Below, piece after piece: positions 29,703 to 39,326 of a DNA stretch of 64,000 bases. The notes beneath the pieces were generated by a model that was given only the letters and a program-made list of their open reading frames with translations, did no database searches and was not told the DNA's origin. The stretch is from Murdochiella sp. Marseille-P8839 (lineage in GTDB: Bacteria > Bacillota > Clostridia > Tissierellales > Peptoniphilaceae): NCBI GenBank assembly GCA_019753405.1, contig JAIKLF010000001.1, positions 376,789 to 440,788 on the forward strand, in the 5' to 3' direction. The position numbers and the translations under genes were made by a program. Within the stretch, counting starts at the first letter, position 1. The number at the start of each line of letters is the position of its first letter.

Positions 29703-30674
29703 ATGGAGTTAAATAGAAAGAGTATTATCGAAAACGCCTACAATGGGTATATTTTTTCGGAGAAGAAAAATGTTGATAATGCGAAAGTTTATCGTTTTAG
29801 AAACGAAACGGGTACAGGAGAAATGCGTTGTTATGATTTGCTTGAAGGAATTCAATTATCTTATAACAACTTAAATATGGAAACAACACATCAAAAAATA
29901 ACACCTAAAGAAGGAATCTTACAAATTGATCATTGCCTTGAAGGGTGCTATGAATTTAAGCTGGAAAATAATGAACGCGCATTTATTGGAAAAGGAGATT
30001 TAAGTGTTTTAGAACTTGGGAAAGTACCGTTTGAAAACTCTTGTATTCCCATGAAAAAATATGTAGGGCTTTCTCTTTTTATTGATATGAGTATAGCACA
30101 AAAGTCCATTTCAAAATATTTTCCATATGGAAATATAGATTTGTTTGAAATGCGGGATAAGGTGTGCAAAAATGGGGCGGCGTTAATTATCCGCTCTCGT
30201 CATGAAATCAATCATATTATTGGTGAATTATATAGGGTTGATGAGAGGATACAGCTTCCATATTCAATAATTAAAACAATAGAACTATTACTATTTCTGA
30301 GTTTAGTTGAAAGTAAAGACACACATAAACTTCCATCCTTTTCTGAGCCTGTGTACGAAGCAACTCAAGAATGCTACAAAGCTCTTATGGAAAATCCTTT
30401 TGACAGATATTCTATTTCTGAACTGGCAAAAAAATATGCAATTTCTGAATCAAGTCTTAAAAGATGTTTTGCTTATATAACAGGGAATTCAATAGGCAGT
30501 TTTATTAAAAAAACTTGTCTTGAAGCGGCAGCAGAGTTACTAATTCATAAGTCAAGTATGTCTATCGGAGAAATAGCGGATTTAGCAGGATACTTAAATC
30601 AAGGCAAGTTTTCTTCAGCTTTTAAAAAACATTTTGGAGAGACACCACAACAATATAGGAGTAAATCTGTTTGA
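29703..30674 (+). CDS. AraC-family transcriptional regulator
   Basis: A 323-residue regulator. The N-terminal about 220 residues form a sensor/dimer domain of unknown ligand. The C-terminal AraC double helix-turn-helix spans about 225-320, with YSISELAKKYAISESSLKRC and the second HTH motif MSIGEIADLAGYLNQGKFS ending in FGETPQQYRS. It is the first gene of the cargo region, followed after 162 bases by an ECF/ABC/MATE operon in the same direction. It most likely activates that operon, as YbtA does for the yersiniabactin importer genes. The ligand is unknown. Confidence 0.9.
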   Translation: MELNRKSIIENAYNGYIFSEKKNVDNAKVYRFRNETGTGEMRCYDLLEGIQLSYNNLNMETTHQKITPKEGILQIDHCLEGCYEFKLENNERAFIGKGDLSVLELGKVPFENSCIPMKKYVGLSLFIDMSIAQKSISKYFPYGNIDLFEMRDKVCKNGAALIIRSRHEINHIIGELYRVDERIQLPYSIIKTIELLLFLSLVESKDTHKLPSFSEPVYEATQECYKALMENPFDRYSISELAKKYAISESSLKRCFAYITGNSIGSFIKKTCLEAAAELLIHKSSMSIGEIADLAGYLNQGKFSSAFKKHFGETPQQYRSKSV

Positions 30675-30762
30675 CCTGTTTGGAGCAAATAAAGGTCTAA
30701 TAGGTTATAAGAGAAATATCCATTTTGATGTAACATAGTTGCTGAAGATGGACATTTGTTGC

Positions 30763-30792
30763 AGGAAGACCATCCGGTCTTCCTATTTTTTT
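30763..30792 (+). terminator. Leader terminator before the cargo transporter operon
   Basis: A perfect 9-bp stem (aggaagacc / ggtcttcct, loop ATCC) followed by ATTTTTTT ends 45 bases before the ECF S-component gene. It could end the araC transcript or attenuate the operon. Confidence 0.75.
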
Positions 30793-30836
30793 CGAACAGA
30801 TGTTAGCTTTATCTAACCAAAAAGGAGGCGTTTAAT

Positions 30837-31439
30837 ATGACGAAAGAAAAAATGACGGTAAAGGATATTGTAACGGTTGCCGTTATGATGGCTCTGTTCT
30901 ATGCAATAGCATTTTTAGTGGGAATGGGTACGGTAGCTATCCCTATTCTTTACCTTTATGGAACAGCAGGCATTGAAATGTTTTTGGGTTCAATTTTTTA
31001 CTTGGTAGCAGCCAACAGAGTAAATAAGCATGGTCTTTTATTTGTTTGGGTAATGATATATGCACTTATTACCGCAGCGATGGGTTATATGTTTATGGTT
31101 CCTTATTTTATAGCTGTTGCAGTGATTTCTGAAATTGTGATGATTGGTAAAAACACATATAGAAATCCTGTTAGAAACATGATTGGCTGGAGTACATATG
31201 GAATCGGCATGGTATTGGGAATTGGCGTACCTTGCTGGGTTGCATGGGAAAGCTATCAAAAACAGGCACTCGCAAGTGGTTTTGCAGATGCTACGATGAA
31301 GCTTCAGTATAATATGGTTTCTTCTCCGAAATTGATGCTCGTTGGTGTAATTATAACGGTAATATTATCTGCATTAGGTGTGCTTATATCACAAAAAATT
31401 CTCAAAAAACACTTTGAAAAAGCCGGAATTTTGAGTTAA
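30837..31439 (+). CDS. ECF transporter S component, MptD-like
   Basis: A 200-residue membrane protein with about five or six hydrophobic helices and short loops, typical of S components that bind a micronutrient. The N-terminal start (MTVKDIVTVAVMMALFYAIAF) and the helix pattern recall the MptD family, whose substrate is unknown. It is followed by T and duplicated A components, so a complete ECF importer is encoded. The ribosome site AAAGGAGGCG is strong. Substrate cannot be read from the sequence. Confidence 0.82.
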   Translation: MTKEKMTVKDIVTVAVMMALFYAIAFLVGMGTVAIPILYLYGTAGIEMFLGSIFYLVAANRVNKHGLLFVWVMIYALITAAMGYMFMVPYFIAVAVISEIVMIGKNTYRNPVRNMIGWSTYGIGMVLGIGVPCWVAWESYQKQALASGFADATMKLQYNMVSSPKLMLVGVIITVILSALGVLISQKILKKHFEKAGILS

Positions 31440-31442
31440 ACA

Positions 31443-32129
31443 ATGAGCTGCGAGAAAAGACTAAGAGAATTAAGTGGTATAGGTGCGCTATTATTAACAT
31501 TTCTCGCCTGTATGGTATCTATTTTTACTGAAAGCTATTATATGCACGCTTTGTTTGTGATATGGCTGGCTATGCTTCTTGCATATTTCGGTTTTGTCAA
31601 ACAAAGCGTGCAATATGTGTTGCTTTATTCATTTACAACATTTTGGTTGATAATGATGATTCCAAAAGGAGTGATGATAATATCGCCGATGTTATTAGGA
31701 ATGATATATAAATTTATTGTTCCTATTATGGCTGCCTATTTAACTTTCAAAATACCATCAGGAAAATTGATTGCTGTATTTCAGAAAAGCTCAATGCCAC
31801 AAAATATACTTCTGATTTTGGTGATTATGATCAGATTTATTCCAACCATATCAGGGGAAATAAAAACGATAAAAGAAGCAATGAAGGTGCGTGGATTAAC
31901 CGGAAGTAAAAAAAAGGTGTTCTTTCATCCATTAAGAACTGTTGAGTATGTAGTAGTCCCTTTAATTTTTCGTTCAATTAAAGTTGGAGATGAACTTGCT
32001 GCAGCGGCTATTGTAAGAGGTGTTGAAAACACCGGTAAAAAACAAAGCTATTATGAAACAAAAATGAGTAAGACAGATATTGTGATTTTAACGATCAGTC
32101 TTTTATTGCTAATCGTTTGCATTATTTGA
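31443..32129 (+). CDS. ECF transporter transmembrane (T) component
   Basis: A 228-residue CbiQ/EcfT-type membrane protein with about five helices. The coupling-helix signature lies in the C-terminal half: MKVRGLTGSKKK, and the second charged A-R-G motif AAAIVRGVENTGKK. These contact the ATPases. It starts three bases after the S-component stop and precedes the ATPase gene by 13 bases. Confidence 0.88.
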   Translation: MSCEKRLRELSGIGALLLTFLACMVSIFTESYYMHALFVIWLAMLLAYFGFVKQSVQYVLLYSFTTFWLIMMIPKGVMIISPMLLGMIYKFIVPIMAAYLTFKIPSGKLIAVFQKSSMPQNILLILVIMIRFIPTISGEIKTIKEAMKVRGLTGSKKKVFFHPLRTVEYVVVPLIFRSIKVGDELAAAAIVRGVENTGKKQSYYETKMSKTDIVILTISLLLLIVCII

Positions 32130-32142
32130 GGAGGGGAAATTG

Positions 32143-33633
32143 ATGAAAAGTGAAGTAAAGATTCATCATGTAAGCTATTCATACAATAAAAATGAAATGC
32201 AGCTTAATGACATCAATTTAAACATCCTACAAGGGGAGTGTATTGCAATCATTGGAGCTTCAGGTTGCGGAAAATCCACATTAACAAGAGTGATAAACGG
32301 GCTTATACCGTCGTTCTTTCAAGGAGAGTTAAGCGGAAAGACTTTTATTAAAGAGAAGGACATACATCAATTACCATCTTGGGAAATAGGGAAAATGATT
32401 GGTAACGTTTTTCAAGATCCAAGAAGTCAGTTTTTTTCCAATGAAGTTGCCGGGGAAATTGCGTTTGGATGCGAAAATATGGGACTTACACATAGTGAAA
32501 TAATAAAGCGAGTTAATCAAACTGTAAAAGAAATGGGAATTGAAGATTTACTCAATACAAGTATCTATTCCTTATCATATGGCATGAGACAAAAAGTAGC
32601 AATATGTTCGGCAAAAGCAATGGAGCCTGACGTATATGTATTTGATGAACCATCAGCAAATCTTGATTTAAGTGCAACATATCTTCTTGCAGACTTAATA
32701 AAAAGATTAAAAAACAGTGGAAAAACAAGTATTATCGCAGAACATCGACTTTTTTATTTAAGAGGTATTGCTGACCGATATATTTTTATGGAAAACGGAA
32801 AAATAATTAAAGAATATTCATCAAATGAAATACAGGAACAAAAGTCTGAGGCGCTTAATAAAAAAGGGCTTCGTTCTTTGCGTTTTGAGGATATTTCTAT
32901 TCCAAATACCGATTTGAGCGGAATCACATCGCCACATCCAATATCGGTAACGGGCTTAAGTAAAGATTTTAAGAACCACCAGCTGCTTAAAAATATAACT
33001 TTTCAATACGATAACAATGAAATTATTGCTTTGGTTGGTGCAAATGGTGTGGGAAAAAGCACATTAGGAAAGGTTTTTGCAGGCTTAATGAAAGAAAGTT
33101 CCGGTGAAATCTTAGTGGATGGAAACTCAAAAAAATACAAGCAACGCATTGGGAAAATTTGGTATATACCTCAAGATTTAGATTCTCAACTTTTTGGAGA
33201 AGATTTAATAGACGAATTAACAACAGGATTAGACAATCCTGATAAAAACATAGATAAAGCCGAAGATATATTAAGAAAATTAGGCTTGATTGAGTTAAAA
33301 AATAAACATCCTGCAACTTTGTCTGGTGGACAAAAGCAAAGGCTTGTTTTAGGTGTTGCTATGATGAGAAATGCTCCGATGATTATATTGGATGAGCCAA
33401 CATCCGGTTTAGATTTTAACAGTATGGAAAAAGTTAGGATTTTAATTAAGGAACAACAAAAGAATGGAACCAAATTTCTGATTATCTCTCATGACATTGA
33501 ATTTATTGCAAGAACTTGCAATAGAATATTAAAACTTGATGATGGGGAAATTACAGAAGATTATTATTTAGAAAATATACAAGACTTATTAAAGTCAATG
33601 AATGCGAAAGAGGTGGAAAAATGGATGTGTTAA
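32143..33633 (+). CDS. ECF transporter duplicated ATPase (A-A' fusion)
   Basis: A 496-residue protein made of two ABC ATPase domains in tandem. Domain 1 has Walker A GASGCGKST and Walker B DVYVFDEPSA. Its signature loop reads SYGMRQK, a degenerate LSGGQ. Domain 2 has Walker A GANGVGKST, signature LSGGQKQR and Walker B MIILDEPTSG. This is the fused EcfA1A2 arrangement that powers an S/T pair. ATG 32143 follows GAGGAGGGGAAA; the TTG at 32140 is not needed. It overlaps the next gene by 13 bases. Confidence 0.92.
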   Translation: MKSEVKIHHVSYSYNKNEMQLNDINLNILQGECIAIIGASGCGKSTLTRVINGLIPSFFQGELSGKTFIKEKDIHQLPSWEIGKMIGNVFQDPRSQFFSNEVAGEIAFGCENMGLTHSEIIKRVNQTVKEMGIEDLLNTSIYSLSYGMRQKVAICSAKAMEPDVYVFDEPSANLDLSATYLLADLIKRLKNSGKTSIIAEHRLFYLRGIADRYIFMENGKIIKEYSSNEIQEQKSEALNKKGLRSLRFEDISIPNTDLSGITSPHPISVTGLSKDFKNHQLLKNITFQYDNNEIIALVGANGVGKSTLGKVFAGLMKESSGEILVDGNSKKYKQRIGKIWYIPQDLDSQLFGEDLIDELTTGLDNPDKNIDKAEDILRKLGLIELKNKHPATLSGGQKQRLVLGVAMMRNAPMIILDEPTSGLDFNSMEKVRILIKEQQKNGTKFLIISHDIEFIARTCNRILKLDDGEITEDYYLENIQDLLKSMNAKEVEKWMC

Positions 33634-35336
33634 AGAAGCATTTAGGACAAATTTTTTTTGCAGTTTTTGTCGCAGTCCTTGGGGTGCTTTGTGGAGTTTT
33701 GCCATATTTTGCAATGGCGAAAATCGTTGAACATATAGCTGCTGGAAAAATAAATTTTATGATTTATAAAGAGCCTATTTTAATAATTTTATGCGGACTT
33801 TTAGGAAGTGTTATTTTTCATGAAATATCAACATTAACTTCTCATAATCTTGCTTTTCGTATTATTGAAGATGAGAGAAAAAAACTTGCAAGAAAAATAA
33901 GCAGATTATCTATGGGGGAAGTTGAGAAAAGGAGCAGTGGTGAATGGACACAGTTTATGGTTGAAACTTTGGATAAAATGGAACAGCCAATCGCACATGT
34001 AATCCCAGAAGTAATCGCAAATGTTATTATTCCCATCGTGTTAGTTATTATTATTTTTGTGCTTGATTGGAGAATAGGTCTTGCCAATCTTGTAACTCTT
34101 CCAATCGGTGTATTGTTCTCGTTTTTAATGATGGGAGGATACGAGGAAAAATCTCGTAACTACCAACAAGCTGCAAAAAACATGAATACTACTGCGGTTG
34201 AATATATTAGAGGTATTCAGGTTATCAAAGCTTTCAATAAATCAGCGTCATCCTATGGAAAATTTGTAGATGCCGTTAATAAGAACAGGGACAGTATGCT
34301 TAGTTGGTATTTAAGTGTTTGTTTTTATATGACTGCTGCAATGGAAATTCTGCCTTCAACTATGTTGTTTGTCTTGCCTATTTCTTTGTTTCTATACATG
34401 AAAGGGAGCATTTCTGTTGGCATTCTCATTATGTGTGTGCTGTTATCTTATGCATCTTATAAGCCTTTGATTAAAGCAATGAGCCATATGGATACAATGG
34501 CAAACGTAAGAGTAGTGATTGATGAAATCAAGACAGTAATGAATTTGCCGGAGCTTGAAAGAGGAGATAATTGTAATACGATAAGCTCTTACGGCATAAC
34601 CTTTGAAAATGTAAGTTTTGGTTATAACGACGAAAAGAAAGTATTTGAAAATTTGTCTTTTCATGCAGAAGAAAAACAACTTACAGCTATTGTAGGATAT
34701 TCAGGCAGCGGAAAATCTACCATTGCAAAATTAATTGCCGGATATTGGAATGCTGACAATGGAAAAATTTGCATAGGCAATGTAAATGTAAAAGATATTT
34801 CTCTTGAAAAAAATATGGAACTTGTAACCTATGTTTCGCAAGAGAATTATCTTTTCAAAAAAACCATTTTAGAAAATATGAAATTGGCTAAGCCTGATGC
34901 GAGTATTGAAGAAATTGAACAAGCGTGCAAGAAAGCCAGTTGTCATGACTTTATTATGAGCTTGCCTGACGGATATAACACGATTGTTGGTGAAGCGGGC
35001 AATAATCTTTCGGGTGGTGAACGTCAAAGAATTACCATTGCAAGAGCGTTGCTAAAAGATAGTCCTATCGTTCTTTTGGATGAAGCTACTGCTTACTCTG
35101 ATCCAGACAATGAGGCAGAAATTCAGAAATCTATAGATGCATTGGTTAAAAATAAAACCGTTATTATGATAGCTCACAGACTTTCGACTATAATTCGTGC
35201 GAACAAGATTATTGTAGTAACCAATGGAGAAATAGAAGCTGAAGGAACACATTCCGAGCTTCTTGGTAAAAGCGAAACCTACGCAAAAATGTGGAAATCG
35301 CACATTAGTGTATATCAACAGGCGGAGGTAAAGTAA
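33621..35336 (+). CDS. ABC half-transporter, exporter fold (IrtA/YbtP-like)
   Basis: A 571-residue ABC protein with six transmembrane helices (about residues 1-300) fused to an ATPase domain (Walker A GYSGSGKST, signature LSGGERQRI, Walker B IVLLDEATAYSDPDNEAE). It pairs with the following gene to form a heterodimer. Two such half-transporters downstream of an AraC regulator resemble YbtPQ/IrtAB systems that import ferric siderophores despite an exporter fold; drug export is the alternative. Direction cannot be decided from sequence. Confidence 0.88.
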   Translation: MDVLKKHLGQIFFAVFVAVLGVLCGVLPYFAMAKIVEHIAAGKINFMIYKEPILIILCGLLGSVIFHEISTLTSHNLAFRIIEDERKKLARKISRLSMGEVEKRSSGEWTQFMVETLDKMEQPIAHVIPEVIANVIIPIVLVIIIFVLDWRIGLANLVTLPIGVLFSFLMMGGYEEKSRNYQQAAKNMNTTAVEYIRGIQVIKAFNKSASSYGKFVDAVNKNRDSMLSWYLSVCFYMTAAMEILPSTMLFVLPISLFLYMKGSISVGILIMCVLLSYASYKPLIKAMSHMDTMANVRVVIDEIKTVMNLPELERGDNCNTISSYGITFENVSFGYNDEKKVFENLSFHAEEKQLTAIVGYSGSGKSTIAKLIAGYWNADNGKICIGNVNVKDISLEKNMELVTYVSQENYLFKKTILENMKLAKPDASIEEIEQACKKASCHDFIMSLPDGYNTIVGEAGNNLSGGERQRITIARALLKDSPIVLLDEATAYSDPDNEAEIQKSIDALVKNKTVIMIAHRLSTIIRANKIIVVTNGEIEAEGTHSELLGKSETYAKMWKSHISVYQQAEVK

Positions 35337-37082
35337 ATGAGAGATTTAATTAAAAAATTATATGCTATTGCAGGCAAAGAATCGTCAAAACTCAGTAGAA
35401 TGCTTCTATTTGAGGTGCTTAAAAGTATTTTTGAGGGCGTTGCGCTGGGAGCTATCATGCTTTTTTTACTCAAAGTATTTCAGAATATTTTTGAGCATAG
35501 AGAAGTACTTATACAGGATGTATATATTGTATTTGGCGTGGCAATGTTAAGTGTTGTAGGAAAAATACTATGTAGTTATATGGCAGATCGCAATAAGTAT
35601 ATTGCTACTTATAACATGGGAGCAGAGAACAGATTATATATCGGCGATCAATTAAAACGAGTAAACATGGGATATTTCAGCAACAATCGACTTGGAAATA
35701 TATCCGGAGGATTAACGACAGTAATCGGGGAGCTTGAAACCGTAGGTGTAAATATTATTGAAACACTTTTTGTAGGAGTGATTCAAACAGCAATCATGGC
35801 ACTTTTTATGCTTCCGTTTGATATGGTTACAGGGATTATCATATTAGCGACCTTATTTGTGGGGATGTTAAGTAATGCCCTCTTTCAGAAAAAAGCAGAT
35901 GAGTTGACGAAGAAACTACAATCATTAAAAATCAACTTGAATGCAACCACTTTAGAATATGTAAAAGGAATTAGCGTTATCAAGTCTTTTGGAAAAGGGA
36001 AAGAAATGATAACAGAATTAGACAGGAATATCTCTGAAAGCCGCAAAGGATTTATCAATGTTGAAAAAACAGTTGCTCCTGCCGCTCTTATTTTCCTTTT
36101 TATTTTCAAACTGGGTATTTGCGCAATTATACTTTCTTCAGTTTTGCGCTTTTGTTCTGCTTCGATTCCACCATATAAAGCGGTAATGCTTATAGTATCA
36201 AGCTTTATTGTATTTGCAGGATTTGAGATGGCTGGAAGTATGCAAAATATAAGGGGGGTTGCAGTACAAAATTTAGATGCCATATCCAAACTTCGAGAGC
36301 TACCAACAATTTCAGAAGGCAATGTAACGGAATTGAATGTTGCCAAAGTTGAGGTTAATAACGTGAAATTTTCTTATGAAAAACAATCATTGTTTGATGG
36401 AATAACTCTTTCTATATCGGAAGGAGAGACAACAGCTATTGTAGGCGGTTCAGGAAGTGGAAAAACAACACTCTGTAACTTAATATCACGATTTTGGGAT
36501 GTTGATGGCGGCGAAATCTTGATTGATGGGAAAAATATAAAAGATTTTAAATATGACAACCTGTTGTCTAATTTTACTTTTGTTTTTCAAGATGTGTACC
36601 TGTTTGATGACACAGTAAAGAATAATATTAAGTTTGGTAATCCTGATGCAAGTGATGAAGAAGTTATGGAAGTTGCTAAACAGGCACAGTGCCATGATTT
36701 TATTATGGCACTACCTCAAGGATATGATACGGTTTTGCAGGAAGGAGGCTCTAACTTATCAGGAGGCGAGCGTCAAAGAATTTCCATTGCCAGAGCAATG
36801 CTTAAACCAAGTAAGATTGTGATTTTGGATGAGGCAACATCAAGCGTAGATCCTGAGAATGAAGAACAACTTATGGTTGCTTTACACAATTTACTAAAAG
36901 GTAAAACTGTACTTGTCATTGCACATAAATTGGAAACCATTCAAGGTGCAGATCAGATTGTTGTAATGGATAAAGGTAAGGTAGAAAGTGTTGGAACACA
37001 TGGGGAGCTACTTGAGAAATCACAAATTTATCAGCGATTTATTTATCAAAGGGAAAGAGCAATCGGATGGAAAATCAAATAG
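35337..37082 (+). CDS. ABC half-transporter, exporter fold (IrtB/YbtQ-like)
   Basis: A 581-residue partner of the preceding half-transporter, starting at the base after its stop. Six transmembrane helices precede an ATPase domain with Walker A GGSGSGKTT, signature LSGGERQRIS and Walker B IVILDEATSSVDPENEEQ. Both catalytic sites of the heterodimer look complete. Co-transcription with an ECF importer and a MATE pump suggests movement of one compound class, possibly a metallophore or cofactor. Confidence 0.88.
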   Translation: MRDLIKKLYAIAGKESSKLSRMLLFEVLKSIFEGVALGAIMLFLLKVFQNIFEHREVLIQDVYIVFGVAMLSVVGKILCSYMADRNKYIATYNMGAENRLYIGDQLKRVNMGYFSNNRLGNISGGLTTVIGELETVGVNIIETLFVGVIQTAIMALFMLPFDMVTGIIILATLFVGMLSNALFQKKADELTKKLQSLKINLNATTLEYVKGISVIKSFGKGKEMITELDRNISESRKGFINVEKTVAPAALIFLFIFKLGICAIILSSVLRFCSASIPPYKAVMLIVSSFIVFAGFEMAGSMQNIRGVAVQNLDAISKLRELPTISEGNVTELNVAKVEVNNVKFSYEKQSLFDGITLSISEGETTAIVGGSGSGKTTLCNLISRFWDVDGGEILIDGKNIKDFKYDNLLSNFTFVFQDVYLFDDTVKNNIKFGNPDASDEEVMEVAKQAQCHDFIMALPQGYDTVLQEGGSNLSGGERQRISIARAMLKPSKIVILDEATSSVDPENEEQLMVALHNLLKGKTVLVIAHKLETIQGADQIVVMDKGKVESVGTHGELLEKSQIYQRFIYQRERAIGWKIK

Positions 37083-37109
37083 CAACATTTTTAGAAGGGG
37101 GACTTTAGA

Positions 37110-38462
37110 ATGAAGCAAGATATGAAAGAACAACTGTTAACAAAAAGACCGATAGATTTACTATTTCAGCTATCTATTCCGGCGGTTATCGGAATGATAG
37201 TAATCGGTTTGTATCCGTTAATGGACGGGATATTTGCCGGGAAAATCATAGGGCAAACTGCAATGACTGCCTGTGGCGTTGCGATGCCACTTACTTTTTT
37301 TAACAGCGGGGTGTCTACACTTCTTGGCGTAGGTTCTGCATCTGTTTTATCACGAGCGATTGGTAAAGGAGATCAGAAAACCGTAGATAAAATCATGGGC
37401 AACCTGATTTTCTGGGTGATTTTGTTTTCGGCAATCATAACAGTTGGAGGAATACTACTTGCACCACATTTTTTAGATATGGTCGGAGCAACGGGTGAGA
37501 TCAAAGCTTATGGTATCAGATACCTAAGAGTAATCTTTATCGGTTCCCTCTTTGTAAATTTTACACAGTCCGCAAACATGGTTATGCGTGGCGAAGGTCT
37601 AATGAAAAAAGCCATGATGATAATGGGACTTGGAGCTTTACTGAATATCATTCTTGATCCGATTTTAATGACAGTTATGGGTGAATACGCCATTGAGGGT
37701 GCCGCACTTGCTACTATTACAGCCCAATTTGTTCAAGCAGTTGTAACGCTGCACTACTTCCTGAAAAAGAGCAAGGTTGTAAAAATTCATAAGATTAAGT
37801 CTGATGCGGAAATAAAAAAAGAAATGTTTGGAGTAGGCTCATCAGCTATGATGATGCAGCTTCTGTTTATGATTCAGCAGACAATGCTTTATAAAATGGC
37901 ATTTAAGTATGGCGGAGATCCAAACGGAATTTTGATGGCAGCATCGCTTCGTGTATATGCCTTTTCGTTCATTCCACTTTGGGGAATGAGTCAAGGATTG
38001 CAGCCTGTTGTCGGAACAAACTTCGGAGCAAAGCAATATGACAGAGTAAGGCAAGCAATGAAGGTGTTTTCTATCGGAGGACTTGTGCTTGCGGCAATCT
38101 TTTGGATTCCATCATTATTGCTATCAAGTCAGATACTTTCCTTGTTTGGAGTAGAAGCAAGTATCATAACACAGGGAGTTGGGAATTTCAGGCTATTCTA
38201 TTCTGTATTTATTCTGTATGGAGTAATGGTAATGACAATTACATTCTTCCAATCAATCGGGAACGGAAAGAAAGCAGGAATTATTGTTATGCTTAGACAG
38301 CTCTTCCTATTTGTTCCTGCAATGGTTCTTCTGCCAATGGTATTTGGAGTAAAAGCTGTTTGGTTCACACAGCCCCTTGTTGATTTCATTATGATTGTTG
38401 TGGGCATCTTTATGATGCTTGGAGAACTAAATAAGATGAGCAAAGAAAAAGTACAAGCATAA
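37110..38462 (+). CDS. MATE-family efflux transporter
   Basis: A 450-residue polytopic protein with twelve predicted helices in two related halves. It begins with the MATE-typical segment KRPIDLLFQLSIPAVIGM and includes FNSGVSTLLGVGSASVLSRAIG and FSFIPLWGMSQGLQPVVGTNFGA (the latter split: FSFIPLWGMSQG, LQPVVGTNFGA). MATE pumps exchange Na+ or H+ for organic cations. It closes the cargo operon 27 bases after the ABC pair with AGAAGGGGG before the ATG. Substrate unknown. Confidence 0.92.
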   Translation: MKQDMKEQLLTKRPIDLLFQLSIPAVIGMIVIGLYPLMDGIFAGKIIGQTAMTACGVAMPLTFFNSGVSTLLGVGSASVLSRAIGKGDQKTVDKIMGNLIFWVILFSAIITVGGILLAPHFLDMVGATGEIKAYGIRYLRVIFIGSLFVNFTQSANMVMRGEGLMKKAMMIMGLGALLNIILDPILMTVMGEYAIEGAALATITAQFVQAVVTLHYFLKKSKVVKIHKIKSDAEIKKEMFGVGSSAMMMQLLFMIQQTMLYKMAFKYGGDPNGILMAASLRVYAFSFIPLWGMSQGLQPVVGTNFGAKQYDRVRQAMKVFSIGGLVLAAIFWIPSLLLSSQILSLFGVEASIITQGVGNFRLFYSVFILYGVMVMTITFFQSIGNGKKAGIIVMLRQLFLFVPAMVLLPMVFGVKAVWFTQPLVDFIMIVVGIFMMLGELNKMSKEKVQA

Positions 38463-38549
38463 AATTTCTTATTATGTGCGTGGATACCTGAAATAGTAGA
38501 AGGGCTTAATATATGAGGAATAGTTAGTTGTAAAATGGAGGGACAGGAT

Positions 38550-38651
38550 ATGATAAAGGCTATATATTTCTTTGAAGCTATAACTCAAAACAAAATCCTT
38601 CCTTTTTCTTATAAGATTTACAGTTGTCTGTCTTTCCATATTCTCGTCTAA
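38550..38651 (+). CDS. Possible 33-residue peptide upstream of the sigma-like gene
   Basis: A short ORF (MIKAIYFFEAITQNKILPFS, then YKIYSCLSFHILV) has a good ribosome site (GGAGGGA, seven bases before ATG). It lies 45 bases before a terminator that precedes the sigma-like gene. It may be a leader peptide or a small Tn916-type accessory protein. No family is recognised. The rest of the 38463-38777 gap holds only the terminator. Confidence 0.4.
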   Translation: MIKAIYFFEAITQNKILPFSYKIYSCLSFHILV

Positions 38652-38695
38652 ACAATTAAATATAGTTAAGGAAAGGACGGGTTTCTTTCATTTCA

Positions 38696-38736
38696 GAGGA
38701 CTTCTTATGCCAAGATGCAGGAGTCCTCCTTTTTTT
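38696..38736 (+). terminator. Terminator/leader hairpin before sigma-like gene
   Basis: The stem gaggact / agtcctc with a long inner loop is followed by CTTTTTTT, 41 bases before the gene at 38778. Confidence 0.65.
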
Positions 38737-38777
38737 GTCTGAAAAACAAATAGACAAAAAGAAATGGAGGAAACTTT

Positions 38778-39194
38778 ATGGCAAAAGAGTATTACCTTTA
38801 TGTCAGAGGGCAAAAGGTAAAAGTCAGTGAAGATATTTATAAAGTCTACTGGCGAGAAAAAGAACACGAGAAGTATTTAGAGCAGGTGGACAGAAAAAAC
38901 CACCTGCTTTTCTTTTCCTCTTTGGATCATGATGGACATTTTATAGATAACATCGCTGATGAAAGCGTTGATGTAGAAAAGATTGTTGAAACACAGATGA
39001 TGATTGAGGCAGTCAGAAATGCTATATCAAAACTAAACGATGAGGAAAGGGACATCATAGAGCGTTTGTATTTCGATGATGAAACGCTATCAAGCATAGC
39101 GAGAGGCAAGAAAGTGAGCTATCAAGCTATACAATGGCGAAAAAACAATATTCTTAAAAAGCTAAGGGTGCTATTGGAAGAATTTATGAAGTAA
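38778..39194 (+). CDS. Sigma-70 region 4-like regulator of the ICE
   Basis: A 138-residue protein. The C-terminal half is a sigma-70 region 4-type helix-turn-helix (ISKLNDEERDIIERLYF, then TLSSIARGKKVSYQAIQWRK). The N-terminus (KEYYLYVRGQKVKVSEDIYK) matches the small sigma-like proteins seen near the recombination module of Tn916-like elements. It probably drives excision or transfer genes. It is preceded by AATGGAGGAAAC and followed by a strong terminator. Confidence 0.85.
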   Translation: MAKEYYLYVRGQKVKVSEDIYKVYWREKEHEKYLEQVDRKNHLLFFSSLDHDGHFIDNIADESVDVEKIVETQMMIEAVRNAISKLNDEERDIIERLYFDDETLSSIARGKKVSYQAIQWRKNNILKKLRVLLEEFMK

Positions 39195-39207
39195 TCGCCT
39201 TGTGCAT

Positions 39208-39256
39208 GAGGGCAGATTTTCCTTGTATAAAGTGAAGGGAGATCTGTCCTCTTAAT
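39208..39256 (+). terminator. Terminator after the sigma-like gene
   Basis: A 15-bp stem with several G-T pairs (gagggcagattttcc / gggagatctgtcctc) and a 14-base loop is followed by TTAATTT. Confidence 0.6.
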
Positions 39257-39326
39257 TTAATTGAAGAATTATTTTCAAGAATAACTTAAAAGAAAATCTC
39301 TCTGAAAGCCAATAGGCAATTGTTCC

